Origin: Vespa crabro
Taxonomy: Eukaryota; Arthropoda; Insecta; Hymenoptera; Vespidae
NCBI RefSeq assembly: GCF_910589235.1
Contig: NC_060966.1
Location: 2,604,001-2,668,000 of the forward strand
Reading direction: 5' to 3'
Length of the DNA stretch: 64,000 nucleotides
Under the pieces are notes generated by a model, which did not search any database, was not told where the DNA came from, and saw only the letters and a program-made list of their open reading frames with translations. A program made the position numbers and the translations under genes. The first letter of the stretch is position 1. Each line of letters begins with the position of its first letter. Shown here piece after piece: positions 1 through 12,667 of the stretch.

Positions 1-410
1 TAAATTTTTACTTATCATACGTTAAAGCATTAGCTCTTTTTAGTTTGCAGAAATCTGTCGGCAATGGTATGATAAATCGTTTAAAAGAAACGATATTTAT
101 AAAGAAATACGATGACATGAACAAGCACCAACCGGTTCTGCTAACTGACTTAATATCACTTATTTTTTTTATGTTAATTGGTATCGTTTTGAGTACTTGT
201 GTACTAATCATAGAAAAGAGTATTATCGTTTATAAAAGGAAGAATATGTCGATTTAAATCGATTTTAAAGCGATTTTAAATATGTCGATTTAAAGTATCC
301 CGTCGATTAAATTGTCAGGATTTTATGTATAAAGCAAAGAAGTTATTAGAAATATTGCAAAATATTACACAAATAATAAATGTGCTTACATTGAATATCA
401 GCGATAATAA
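1..410 (+). pseudogene. IR-type ionotropic receptor, last-exon relic (left edge)
   Basis: The final exon of an IR-type ionotropic receptor starts at about 44, after an acceptor AG at 42-43. Its first 70 codons read as the last IR exon: a short extracellular stretch (NGMINRLKETIF), then the last transmembrane helix (about 30 residues around LIFFMLIGIVLSTCVLIIEKS) and a basic cytoplasmic tail. A stop at 255-257 cuts the tail. A local duplication of about 36 bp (the ATGTCGATTTAAA unit at 246 and again at 282) has broken the frame, and the remaining tail codons are visible out of frame to about 410. The mirror copy at 63,017-63,347 is still open. Earlier exons would lie left of the window. Confidence 0.75.
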
Positions 411-419
411 TAATATATG

Positions 420-1507
420 TGCTCAATGAATTTTTATATTCAGATTATAATTTTCTAATGGAATGGTTCTAAATTCATTAGTTCTAGCCGCTAAAAATTA
501 TGTTGATTTGGCTTTTCTTCTGGATACTATCATTTACTACTAATTCTTATTAAATTTAAATACATATCTTAGAAGATATTATGTGGTTTCCTACTGCTTT
601 TTTATTAATAAGTTATTAACTTTATATGTATTTGTTAATGTAAACACTCTTTAAATAAAAGATTTCTAAGTATTATTACAACTTTAAAGTTACTTTTCAA
701 GAGAACGGTTGAGCTCCGACCAATGATTCCTTTGAACCTTTTTATTTTCACGACGAATAGAATGCAATGCACACATAAAAAAATTGATCTTGAATTTCAA
801 GGCTAAAGTCAATTTTCTCTCAACGTTTTTTAACAAATCTTCATCGAACTTTACATATAAAATCACGCTGAGATAATCTTAAGATTTAATTTCCTTTGAC
901 TCTGTGTAGCGAAACGTTTATTTTTTCTGATTCTTCTTTCGTCGTTTTTTTTAAGTAATAACGTAATAAAATAAAACAAAACCGACAATCACTGAACAGG
1001 TTGATGGCGAAGCAATTCCAATCAATAAATATATGGAGCATCCTAACCCGATCGTCTATACATTAATATAACAACTATTATGACTTAACTATCGGAAATT
1101 TCATGTTTGTCTCATTAATAATTAATGCTTGTCGATATGAGTATTGTTAAAATTTTGTTTCTGTCACGCTACGCTTTTAGTATGTTCAATGTCTGTAAAT
1201 AAAACAGTTTTCTGAAGCAAAATAGTGACGCTAATGAATTTTTTTTAATCATTTCTATAATATATTATTGAATGGAATCATAGTAATTTTATTTATTAAT
1301 AAATTAATCCTTGTTATGATTAAGATCCCTTTAATTGTTATACGATTTAATAGAAATGAAGTTATTATTAACAAATATGCTTAATAAAAAAATATTATAA
1401 TTTCGTGTATGATTAACAATATTCTTGATATACGTTCATTGTGATAAGAAAAAGTTTTTATATTATATTTATTACGCCGCTGGCATAATAACTCCAAGAA
1501 AATTGTT
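420..1507. repeat. Non-coding block mirrored at 61,975-63,000
   Basis: No gene is seen. The block is downstream sequence of the receptor relic and is present in inverted orientation at about 61,975-63,000. For example, the stretch around 1,140-1,210 and the ATTACGCCGCTGGCATAATA stretch near 1,480 both recur in reverse complement. Homology stops abruptly at about 1,507 on this side and about 61,975 on the other, marking a rearrangement breakpoint. Confidence 0.7.
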
Positions 1508-1509
1508 AC

Positions 1510-2780
1510 TTCATAATGGCGCAATTACGAGAGCTCGTTCAGAAGCGCTTTTGCACAGGATTAGCAATGATGGTCGCTTAATACGGAGGATCTGTTCATC
1601 GTCCGTCTTTTCCTTTAATTCTCAGAGTAGTAGATCGACTGATTTCGATGAATAAGAGGAGCTACACAAGGTTCAGAAACCGTTGAAGGTCTTCACTAAA
1701 TACCGTTCATCGCTTTTCCGCAAATTAAGTAGTCTGAAGATCTAGAACGCTCGAAAAATGGACTTATTTTTAAAAATCTATAAACTCAAATGTATTAAAC
1801 GAATATTTTTTGGCCACATGCTAGTTTATGGATTAAACAATCTTTCATAGAAAAATTATATTAAAAATATTAAGAAATGGCGGCGCTGCAGTTGATGCCG
1901 CAGAGGTTTTCCGTCGGAATACGCATCACTGATCGAAAGCAGATCTCTGTAATAATGCATTTGAAAAAGAATATATTTTTTTATTCGTGGATGTTGTGAC
2001 TATAAAATAACGCACGAATTTTGTTTTATCTTCAGAAATACTTCTTTTGCATAAAAATTTGACAACAAAATAATTAATATTAGAAAACTGATTAATGTAT
2101 CATAAAAATCGAATGTTATTTTATGGATAATGTATCTGAGAGTATTGTATCTAAATTTCAAGACAATCAGTCCGGTATTTTCCGAGATTTCTTTGCAGTT
2201 AGCTCGAAAATTGTAATTTCGAGAAAAATGCAAAAGAAAGTAAGTATCCGGTTATTTGGATGATAAAAGTGATTTTTGCTCACTTTTAATCAGCAATTCC
2301 TGGCTGATATGATGTTTCTTCAGCAGTACAATGAGCATCTTGAAATCCTTTCTGAGATGATTTGCGTGTTTGGCGAACGTTTATCGTATTTCCTTGTGCT
2401 CAGATCTCCGAGGTATCGCAACGCTGTTTCTTAACTTTCATGCACAATTCATACATAATCGATGCCCCACTTGTAGATGCATTAAGTTTATTATTGACAT
2501 TGATTTAACTATTAAATCTATTACTTTGCCTGAGCTATATTCAATAATCGTCGATACTCCGTAAAGCAAAGAAAAGCCTCGTAATCCACTAATGCACTAA
2601 CATCCACGGATGCTTGATTTCATGAACTTCACGTCACTGTTGCATGCCTTACGCATCAAAATTATTAATAGAACGCTTCACAACTGATTATAGAAAAAAC
2701 GGCGACAAATGATAACATTCCGTATACATACAGAAGGACACAATAGAACAAGTATCTGCACCGAGTACGTACGTATCGAA
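1510..2780. other. Unique stretch with short unrecognised coding-like scraps
   Basis: This stretch has no counterpart in the right half. It is less AT-rich near 1,500-1,750 and 2,290-2,430, where short open frames look protein-like but are interrupted by stops. One scrap on the + strand at 1,858-1,902 reads KILRNGGAAVDAA. That resembles the start of gamma-glutamyltranspeptidase domains (GGxAVDAA), but only a dozen residues fit and no neighbouring exon was found. A second open run at 2,290-2,432 starts QQFLADMMFLQQYNEHLEIL and is not recognised. These may be exon remnants of unrelated genes. Confidence 0.25.
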
Positions 2781-2784
2781 ATGC

Positions 2785-3159
2785 GTGATTTACCGCTCAC
2801 ATCTGCCGACTGTTTTATCTAGAAAAACCGTTAACTCCGTTAATTTTTCGAATTTTAATACCGATTATGATTTAAATCGTTCGCGAAACTTAGTTAATAA
2901 AAGTGCAAAAAAAATGGATATTTTCAAACTTCTTGGATGGTCAGACCCCATAATATCGTTTATTTTCTTCTGGTCAATAGATATCATTTTGAGTACGTGT
3001 ATAGTGACCATAGAAAAGTGTATTTTTCTGCGTAAAGGGAAGAAACTGTCAACGATACATCATATTCCGTCGATTAAATCGTCAAGATTTTATGTAAAGC
3101 AGAAGAAAATTATTAAAAATATTACAATAGATTACACGAATCATTACGGTGCACAATGA
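2785..3159 (+). pseudogene. Divergent IR receptor last exon (orphan)
   Basis: The open frame from about 2,895 matches the last exon of the IR receptors in this window: a hydrophobic helix (about 25 residues around FIFFWSIDIILSTCIVTIEK) followed by a basic tail ending YTNHYGAQ. The order of features and the tail motif PSIKSSRFYVKQKK parallel PSIKLSEFYLRRKK of the 63-kb copy. The extracellular part is strongly diverged. A likely acceptor precedes LVNKSAKK near 2,898; the frame upstream of it is probably intron. No earlier receptor exon was found between 450 and 2,780, so this is an orphan exon, hence the pseudogene call. It has no close mirror copy. Confidence 0.6.
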
Positions 3160-4690
3160 AATAGAAATATGCGTATGAATATTTGAGCCCTTGCATTACT
3201 TATATACTTGTGTATAACAGTTTTAAATTGAAACAGAACATTTTCATTATACTGTAGATATAGACGTGTATATAATATATTTTCTTTATTTATCGAATAT
3301 ATATACACAGACTTTAATACTTTAGAATTGTTTCGGTTTTTGTACTTGCACAAAATATGGTATATCTATGTATTTAATAATTAAAAAAGATTTTATTTTT
3401 CATTTTTTGTATTATTCGAACTTAAGTTTCGCATAACTGAATTACATTTCATCGAAATTTTTAATAAATATATATTTCTATCGTTCTGAACTCGATATGG
3501 TTTTATTAACAGGTCAAATTTTCCATTGTACCAAACGCTACGAAGATACCCGTAATACACACATAGACACATATGCACACGGATGTATCTTATTATATGT
3601 TATACATATTATGTTTGGTGTACAAAATATATTATAATAATATGTATCTATGTAATATATATATATATATATATACCTATATATTATACAATGAAATAAT
3701 TTTAGTGATTTTCTCATATTACATATCTAGTGGAAAATTTTTCTTGAATAAATATTTTTGTTGAAAGGTTATTTTTTCATCTCCATCTGTTAATTCTGAC
3801 TATATAATAAATTTACATGAAACATATTATTTAATTAATGATATAAACAAATTTGTATAGTCGCTTTGTCATATATTCTTAATCACTACTATAATTTTTT
3901 AGGTATAACTATTTCCTATATATTACTTTACTTTTAAGTCGTTCTATTTAAGACCACCTTACGTTCTATTTACTCTTCATTTCGTCTGCTCAAGACCTTT
4001 TCTCATTACTCTTTGGTTGATCTAGTCAAGACTGTCCTCCATTAACATTTTTCTCAGGTCTACTTCATAGCATTTCTTTTACCCGAACACATTTAAGCAT
4101 ATGCATTCAGAATTTCATATTTCTCTTTGTCCCTTTCGTTATTTTGTCTTATTTATCACTCAAGATGCACTTCCCTTTTATTCTCACTCCCAATACCTCA
4201 GTCCTCTCCCTTCTTTTTATAAACAAATGCACCTCACAAAGAATAGATTATATTTTCATTCGACCATCGAGCGACTTATCTCGTATACAGACACACAAAA
4301 GTAACTAATACTATAATCTTCCATTTCACATATATTTACTGAAAAGTTTCGTGGTCGTAAATCATTTTTTTAAGTAATTGTCTCAATTTTATCGATCAAA
4401 ATGTCTGTTAAATTATTTCAATGAAAATGATATTTGAGCAATTTCTATCAATATTTTACCATCCTATATACAAGAATGTAAACGTGGAATATGTATATAC
4501 GTATGCAGATACATTAACAAAACGAATATAAATATGTATACACATACATGTGCCAGTACATATATGTGTATGGGTGTATTTAAACATCTAGGAAGATAAA
4601 GAAGCAATACAAAAAGTAAAAGAAAAGAAGATTTATTAATTGATAAATAATAAATTTATACAGACTAAGATATAGAATATCAATATATAT
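3160..4690. other. Intergenic, AT-rich, no gene seen
   Basis: The stretch holds TA-rich simple sequence (about 3,655-3,675 and 4,480-4,560) and no open frame with recognisable content. It separates two IR units. Confidence 0.6.
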
Positions 4691-4709
4691 ATACCATATA
4701 AATTTACCA

Positions 4710-5535
4710 TATAAAATTACTTTCTCTGCACTAATATGCACACGAACATTGCGTGATCTGCACGATAATCATAATAAACGACCTGAAAATAATCCTTTTA
4801 ATAATTTAAAAATTTAATCTCTTATTATCTTCTTCCGCTATCGGATACACAAATGTTCATTTTCCTTAATAGTCGTCGATTCGTTCAAATTGTAAAATAG
4901 TTCAATAATAATTCAATCAACAGACGAAAAAAATGGCGTTGGTTGAAGATACTTCATTGCCGTTCAAGATACTATATAAATTAAAAAATTCTTACTTTTC
5001 TGAATTTTAACTTGTTCCGTTTGAACTGCTATGTTAGGAGTAATAACTATTTCATCGGTCGTCCTGATTTTTTGAAAATGAAAGGTAAAAACAATCGTAA
5101 AATAAAATATTTATTCGTTAATAAATTTTTGTAAATTTGGGGTGTATTTTGCCAACAAGGACTTGTTGGATTGATTTAATATTACTCGATTTGCGTTGAA
5201 TTTCATTTTTCTAATAGATACAATCAAATTATTCCTTTCATGTATATTTCTCTGATAAGTCTTCATTACGAATAGCATATCTCTCTATATTTCTTTGATT
5301 ATCATCTTTTTTGTCGCTTATTAATTTAATTTATTATTAATTTAATTAATTTAATTTAAGTCGCTGCTTTGATAAACTCTCTAACATTTGTCATTCGTGT
5401 CTTACTATTTGATTCATTGGAGAGCTTCATTCCCGACGGTACTTATCAACTTGCCATTGCTTGTGGTATGGCTTATTATGATAAATTTTCAGTAACTATG
5501 TTATGTAGTTACATTCATGGATTTACATATATTTA
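4710..5535 (+). pseudogene. IR75-like receptor pseudogene with large internal deletion
   Basis: The conserved upstream element of the IR units is at 4,715-4,790. An ATG context with the start of exon 1 follows at 4,934 (MALVEDTSLP). The sequence then jumps to the pore exon (about 5,000-5,215: channel-helix remnants, then a WGVFCQQG-like pore motif at 5,138-5,165). The next exon follows (about 5,270-5,500), with the S2 text SFIPDGTYQLAIA and YYDKFSVTM near 5,425-5,500. Exons 2 and 3, encoding the amino-terminal and S1 ligand-binding parts, are missing. The pore exon has in-frame stops. A clear pseudogene of the same family as the gene at 50,463-53,541. Confidence 0.7.
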
Positions 5536-5817
5536 TGTAATATGATATAAAATTTATATTGTGGCCGCCAGTTTGACGCGCAGATCACGTAAAGATAAAA
5601 AGGGATCACGGAAGTGTTCATTATTTTTAGTATATTCTCTCCTCTTACACTCTATCATGTAGGATATATGCGTAGGATGGCTAAAGCAAAATTGCATGAA
5701 TAATTTTGAAAAAACAAAAGACGATCTATTATTCGTATTATTTATCTATAATGTAGACGTATGCTCTTGAGCGCAAGATCTGGTATTAAATCAACGATCC
5801 TACTAAAATTACATAAA

Positions 5818-8195
5818 AAGATAAAATCATTTTCTCCGCACTAATATGCACACGTGACTTCCAATCTACACGAAAATCATAATAAAAAACGTGATCCTTT
5901 CAATAGTTAAAAAATTCACTCTCGCGTGATCTTCTTCCGCTGTCGGATACACAATTTTTCAGTTTATTGAATAATTGTCGATTTGTTAAAATTGAATAAT
6001 AGCCTTAGAATTATTCAATCAACAGACGAAAAAAATTGCATTGTTTGTGCCATTGAAATGATGTATTGTGAAATGACAACAACGATGTTCAAATGAAGGC
6101 GAGCACTTTGTGAAAAGGTTGCGAGCACGAATTTGTATTTCTCTCGATTCCAGGAACTACTTGAACCGAATTATATGACTGTATTACATAATGGTGATCT
6201 CTAATTACAACGCTATGAATGAGTTTTCATTAGCAACAAGTACGTTTGACATCAGCTGTGTAGCAAGTGAAATTCATTTATGAGGAAAGCGATTCCGATT
6301 ATTGTCACAAACCACCAGGTAATATATTTCATTTAAAATTCAACTCCGAAATGTTGGTCCGTTTTGGTACGGAAAACATTTTACGAGAATGGTATTCGTT
6401 CAATACGCATCAAATCGAGATTAATGATGTAGCAATTTGGAGCTTAGAGAAAGGAATCAATAAAATGTGGTTCTAGATTTTCTTTATCAAAGATAATTTA
6501 CAGAATTTAATTATGAAAGCTGTTATGATTGAGGTAAAATATTTATGTCTTTTTTTGCTTAACAAAATTTGTCTCTGCTTTCTCCTTTCTTCTTTTTCTT
6601 TTTTAGACTTCTTCATTCATAACTATAGACAAGGATAGCGAATTAGACGGTATAATCGGTAGAATATTAGGAGAACTTCATGTCACTCTAAATTTTACAT
6701 TGGAAATCATCTTAAATCATCTTACCTCTTAGTACGAAAATTTGTAGTAAAATTTGTTATTTCTTGTTTTTTCATGCGTTAACTTTCATGAATAATAAAA
6801 CTGTTATTTTTATAGACTTCCACTCAGTCTATTTGGATTGCTATGTTTGGAGTACTAATTGCTGCATCAATTTTATTGTTTTTTCTGAAAATAAAAAATG
6901 GAATCGATCGTAAAATCAGATATTTATTGTTCGATAATATTTTGAAGATTTGGGGTATATTTTGTCAGCAGGATCTTGCAGGTTTGCTTCAATATTTCTT
7001 GATTTATTTTTGGTAAAAATGAAGATGAGGGGATACATTTCCGATCTTCCTTGATCTTGACATGTATTATAAAGCTCACCTTCCTTATAACTTAATCTTC
7101 GGTTATCGTTTATTAACACGTTATTAACAAGAAAAGTTTGAAAAGTATTGCATTTATTTTGAGTATTATGACGTATAATGAGACGAATAAACCAAAGTAC
7201 ATGCATGTATAGCGAAAACAGAAAAACGCAACCCAGCATTGTACCTCCTCTCGTCTTCTTTAGCTTCATCTAATCCTATGATTTTACCATCTCCACCAAT
7301 ATTTTTTGTCCATTCATAATCAATTTTTGCAAATAACTTAACTAAAGTTAATACAGCATACAAACAACATTACTTAATAAAAAACATAAATAAATAATAT
7401 AAGGAGTACTTTAGTTACTTTTCAACAAAAATTTGTTCAATCGATAACCGTATGATCGTTTAGCTGTATTTCATTTATTAAAGATCTCTATGGAGGTGGC
7501 TTCATCATAACAAATATACCAGCAACAAATATAAACAATATACCAGCAAATTGTAGGACGATTCAAACGTAATTGTTCATGTCATGTTCCATGGAATGCA
7601 ATGATTTTAAAATTGCATGTACTTTTTGTCGTTTTCGATTTTTAATAACTTTATTATATATCTTTTCACAGTGAACTATAAGATTTTCCGCAACATTGCT
7701 TAATTTCAGTGAATTTTTACACCTTGGGTATATTATTTCACTGCGCATAACTTTTTTTTACATAAATAATTCCACAGAAGATCGAAATTGTGAGTTATAT
7801 CTAAAACTACTTCAAAAATATATTATTAGATGGTCACAAAAGTTTCTAAAATTTTTCAAGTTATTTCACTTATTAACTGGTACATACTGAATAAGACTGT
7901 TTAATATATTTGAATGAAGAAATCAAAATAAATTTTTTGCATTTATACTATTGCATATAAATAACCTAACATTTTATATTAATATTTACAATATTTACGA
8001 TAATAGAATAACGATGAAATATCTCTATTTGTAAAATTCGTGAGATCCGCTTGCAAAGAAGATGATGCTCAGTGAGAAACGGAAGAATTTAGGAGAATAC
8101 GATATAGTTATTATAAAACAGAAAGATTAAATAACATTCATTTGTTCTGTGTGTCAAGTGACTAAGCGGCATTATTTCAGGAATGAAATTGGTGG
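5818..8195 (+). pseudogene. IR75-like receptor pseudogene, 3'-truncated
   Basis: The order matches the intact gene: upstream element (5,818-5,890), damaged exon 1 (about 6,030-6,070), exon 2 (about 6,100-6,535, with SDYCHKPPGNIFHLKFNSEM), an S1 exon shortened to the GELDGI-like start (about 6,610-6,735), and the pore exon (about 6,816-6,985, WIAMFGVLIAASI through WGIFCQQDLAG). Exon 6 is at about 8,034-8,100, with a stop at its third codon. About 1 kb of other sequence lies between the pore exon and exon 6, where exon 5 should be. Exons 7 and 8 are absent; homology to the mirror copy at 57,830-60,415 ends at about 8,195. Exon 2 is followed by frame breaks, so no product is expected. Confidence 0.75.
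7000..8020. other. Insert inside the receptor pseudogene, also in its mirror copy
   Basis: This segment replaces exon 5 of the receptor pseudogene and is also present at about 57,990-59,020 in the mirror copy, so it entered before the inverted duplication. On the minus strand an open frame of 65 codons (7,166-7,363) includes IGGDGKIIGLDEAKEDERRY. That part is broken in the mirror copy. The frame looks like a fragment of a former protein, perhaps a processed pseudogene, but the family is not recognised. Confidence 0.5.
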
Positions 8196-8199
8196 ATGA

Positions 8200-9880
8200 A
8201 TGATATAATTGTCTCCAAATAGCGATTGTGATTTGTGTATTTATTCAGTTAAAAGAATGCATAAAAATAAGAAAACAAAATTTCCAGTTATTTCTGAATT
8301 TTGAAATAAGCATTATACAAAATTTATACATATTTAGCGCATTTTTTGCAAATTATTGAGTCCTGAATGACACATTTGTCACACACATATTTTTTGAATT
8401 TGAAAGAAATCTTTGTAGACTTGTTTCCTTCGCAATATCTTATTTGACATTTTTTTCTCACACATGGGCCTACATTTATTGACTTTCCTTGTATATCTTC
8501 TTATTTTTTGTGTTGCATATCTTGTAAATCGCCAGCAAGTTTTTCAGCCAATTGAAGTACAAATTGTTTCAAGTACAAATTTTTCCCGGATTGCTTCTTT
8601 ATATAAAACCCACGAATTTATTCCGGGTAAATCAAGAATGTTAAAGAAGATCTACACAGGCCGTCTTCGAAATTTCGATTTTATGGGGTACTTTCGTGCT
8701 ATCTGATCCGTCATGTCAAAACCGAATTTATTACAGTATTATTATAGTATTATAGAATCTGATTGTGTCAAAAATTATCACTTTTTTCAATTTTTATAGA
8801 TTTACATTTTGGGCATATTAGAAACACTTTTTTATTTGACTTACTCGTAAACTCTATGTATACAATGATCCAATTTGTACAGATTTGTTGAGAAATATGG
8901 TATACAATTATCCAACTGTTTTATGAATTTTGGTAAAACTCTTTTATTTCCACGAATGGTTCCAACGATAGTGATTTTTCTATCGAGTAAATTTGCAACT
9001 AGTGATGTGCTCATTAACTTTATAAAAATTAGTTCTGCAAATAAGTATTATAATATATACCAAAAAATTATTCCACGGGTTTCATTGCAACTCGAACCGT
9101 TGCAGTAGGTACGTCATTTATTTCTCAAAGAAAAAAAGAAAAAAGAATAAGAGAGACATACATACATTGGATGTAAATAATAACAAAAGTCGTAAAGTCA
9201 AATGGCGATTTGATAACGTTGTGTGTAAGAAATTCCGCCAGAAAGTTTAAAAGGGTTCATTTGATAGCTTTAGAATTAATACATTTTATATTATAATAGT
9301 AAAGACAGTTAGGTTCAACTGATGATGAGTAAAAAACAGTATGGAAACAAATGCATAACGATCATAAAGTGGTAAGTCAAGAAGGGGCTATAGCACATGA
9401 AAATAAAGAAAAATTTTCGTACTTTTCATCACATATGTTATTTTTTTAGTTTTTGCACTCCGTTGTCATTGTTGCGGTGATTTTGTAATATAAAACGGTA
9501 AAACTATTGTCAACGTTAGCATCAATAAATAACTTTGTATTTTTATACATGTCGGTAGATATTTTGGCATATGATAATTGTTATCAATCTGGCGAGAAGT
9601 TCTGGAATAGCTGGTATCTCATAGTAAAAATGAGTTGGAGTTGCAGAAAAATTATATTGAAAATTTCTCAAATCCGAAGGGTTAGATATATCTATCGATG
9701 GGCGGTCATACGTCGAAATTATCGAAGATACTGGTCACCATGAATAATGTCAACTCAAGAATTGGAATTTTCTGGTTGTTCCCATGAAAATTAATTTTTT
9801 ATTTTGCCATTTTTCTGAATGTCTGTGATGGATTCTGAAGGATTCGTGAGAAAGATGCGCGATAAAAAGCAATTTGTGAA
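8200..9880. other. Unique interval, no recognised gene
   Basis: This is the only sizeable part of the left half without a mirror copy on the right. It holds three short + strand open frames: 8,464-8,706 (80 codons, hydrophobic N-terminus MGLHLLTFLVYLLIF), 8,875-9,108 (77 codons, beginning FVEKYGI after its start) and 9,507-9,743. The second has a faint resemblance to the region after the membrane anchor of P450s, but no diagnostic motif is present. Treat as non-coding or decayed. Confidence 0.4.
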
Positions 9881-10319
9881 TTTAAATTTATAACGATATA
9901 TCTAATATATCTAAGGTATACGAAGGTTTATTAAGATACGAAGGTTTCGGTATTCACGTTTCGTTATTGTGTATCGTTAAATTGTGCTAGCTACATTCGA
10001 GTGAGACATGAATAATTTAGCCAATAAGCCTTACTATCTTTAACTTCAAACTAGAAAGTTGATTTCGACGATGGCTTCTCTCGGGTTATCAGCGAAGACG
10101 GTAATAAAATAAGGAAAGTGAAAGAGAATGGGTAGGGTTCAAGGAAGAATATAAAGTTTAGAAAGGGAAGGAATGATGCTTATTGGTCGTGTACGCATCA
10201 GGATATTTCGTCCAAAATGGTTAAATAATTTCATGTTGGCTCCTTTGTAGTGGTGACCGTAGCCACTCATAAATGATGAATTGTTAACTTCAGAATCGTT
10301 TCATTAGCGTACAGTGATC

Positions 10320-10640
10320 GATCGTATATAAATGTTCAGATACAGAACGACTCCCATACGGTTATATAGCAATGGACCCTAAATCATGTCATGAAATATT
10401 TTTTTTTTATTAATTTCATTTATATTTTTTTTATTTATTTTGGAAAAAAGTTAAATTTTTTAGAGATATATTATTTCTTTAAGAGTATGAGGAGTAAGAT
10501 ATTGCTATTATCGAACAATAAACATTTATTCTCAATAATAAGTTTACACTATTTTAAATTAGTATCGAATCATTCCTTGAGGTCAAAAACGTCTCTCTTT
10601 TTCTTTCTCTCTATCTCTCATTCCTTGCACACCATCTAAC
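10320..10640 (+). promoter_or_regulatory. Promoter-like block and possible first exon of a dead gene
   Basis: CGTATATAAATG at about 10,323 looks like a TATA box, and TCAGAT just downstream fits an arthropod initiator. An ATG follows at 10,374. The next open run (from 10,391) is a very hydrophobic N-terminus ending near YFFKSMRSK, which could be the membrane anchor of a P450, but this is not provable. In the mirror copy (about 41,050-41,310, minus) the TATA core is mutated to TACGTAA and the frame differs, so the block is probably decaying. Confidence 0.3.
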
Positions 10641-11639
10641 TTTCATTGATACAGACAGTATTGATACACGCATTTGGATGCAGACACGCAAAATTTCTTA
10701 ATACGATAGACCGAGTCATATTCCTTTTAACAAAAACGGAATTCTTGGAAATTTATTATAATAGCAACCGACTTTTCTTCTAAACTTTATTCATCTACTT
10801 TTTTTTGGATATGACCCACAATGATCTTAAGTGGTCAATTTCTGAAACTGTAACCAGAATATTTTTTTCTGTACTTAATTAGGTTTTTTCTAGCAATTTT
10901 ATCGCTACGACTTATAAGACAATAAAAAATGAATGGATCTTAGAATAGGAGGACCGTTACTGTAATAATATGAATATTTTTGTGATATAGCCTAGACGAA
11001 TGCAAATTCATTGAGTAACGTTTCATTCAACGTCTGGACGCTGTAAGTGGAGAGGATACGGAAATGGCTACTTATCTCAGAAAATATTGATATAGCGAGA
11101 AAATGTTTTTTACATCATAAAAATATTGTTAACTACGAAGTGTCACGTAAACATTTAATTGCTTGTTGAAAAAACATGAATAAATATATAATTAAGATTG
11201 AATTCATCCAAAAATGAGAATAAATATCAGTAAATATAACGGAAAAGTAGAATAATTATTTTATTAAGGATAAATGCTACGTTTTCGTTGTTGGTAGAAG
11301 TTGTTCTAACGTTTGCTAGCGATCAACGAGATAATATCAAATTATTGAACGATTTCAATATTAGTTAGTAATACTTTCAAATTGATTGTTGATAAAATCT
11401 AAAGTAGTTATCATACGGGAAAATTTCACCGACCACTTCAGAAACATGACCTCACAACTTACTCAATGTTGTTAAAATTAGAGAAAGTCTTGACCATTTA
11501 TTATATAAAATCGTATGAAATAATGAAATCCTTTTGTAGTTTTTGTACAATGCTTATTTTATACGGTTAATAATTTATAACTGTTACATATTAGCTACAG
11601 TATTTGTTCTGTTTATATATTAATTGTCTATATATTATA

Positions 11640-11810
11640 TTTATATAAATTAAACATTAGACATCTCGCCGGCTTTAACGTAACGTTCATTTTTATCAGA
11701 ATTTCTTCTATTCCTACTGGCCGTATTTTAATGATAAATCCTTTTAACAAAATAGCAATTATTACCTTCATTTCAAGCATTGCGAATTTTTTATCTAAGA
11801 ATGTGAAATC
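11640..11810 (-). pseudogene. CYP4-family P450 last-exon relic (left copy)
   Basis: On the minus strand the text after an acceptor reads DKKFAMLEMKVIIAILL and ends KMNVTLKPAR. This matches the last exon of the CYP4 genes here (GQHFAMIEMATVIATLI through MSLTLKPAKPIRL). No heme-binding exon is found upstream, so it is an orphan last exon. The mirror copy is at about 39,750-39,900. It shows that a third P450 unit once stood outside the A/B pair. Confidence 0.6.
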
Positions 11811-12613
11811 AATAGTAAATTCATTTTCTAGAATTTATGGATTACAATTTGAATATTATATAAAATCAAACGTAAGGAATAAATATAGCCACAAGATTGA
11901 ATGTCAGTTCACGTGCTGAGATTAGGCGAGCACTTTACGCCGGACGTAGATCATTGGCCTATGCTCTAAAAAACGTACACGTGGATAGCAAAAAGCGACA
12001 ATGCGAGAGTAAAGAGCGAAAAAAATGCTTATCTATATAGAACACTAGGCATGATAACAGGGAGTAGAACACGTATATAATGTATAATTAACGAGTGAAT
12101 TTTATTCTTCTTAATATTGTTAAATACGATGAAAAGACATTACTTGTATAGTTTCTATTTAATTGTTATAAAATGTCTGTCATTAAATACCTAAAGAAAG
12201 GATTAATTTGACATAATGATCATTTTAGCATTTAAAAAATCTCATCTTCTATTTATTTTTTATTTTCTAACGGCTTTTTAGCGGGATTGTATGGAAACAA
12301 TCTCGTGAATAAATAAAGTATTCCTGCAAGAATTTACACAACTCCATATAAATCTAATACTTTAACTGATATTCATAAATAATATTAACAAATTCCTGCT
12401 AAGAATGTGAGAGAAAGAGAGGGAGAGGATGATATGAAATAAAATGAGAATTAAAAGGAAGGATATGTGTATAGGATTAGAATACCAAAATTTACATGAT
12501 ATAGTTTTTTCATAAACTTCCGTTGTGTATGACGCAACTATTACATATGCAGCCTCGGCTGAATCCAATAAAAAAGATTGTTTTTTGCTTGCATACTTGA
12601 TAAGTTATGCATT

Positions 12614-12615
12614 CT

Positions 12616-12664
<49 letters not shown>
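12614..12664. repeat. CT microsatellite
   Basis: An uninterrupted run of CT dinucleotides. The mirror position (about 38,900-38,980) is a degenerate GA-rich tract, so repeat length has changed since duplication. Confidence 0.95.

Positions 12665-12667
<3 letters not shown>

Noticed and set aside
3655..3760. Similarity to 61,540-61,640 in direct orientation
   Set aside because: The match is short and TA-rich and conflicts with the inverted order of everything around it; it may be chance.
6916..7363. Minus-strand frames of 117 and 65 codons as genes
   Set aside because: They overlap each other and the IR pore exon, and neither frame is fully kept in the mirror copy. Only the insert as a whole was recorded.
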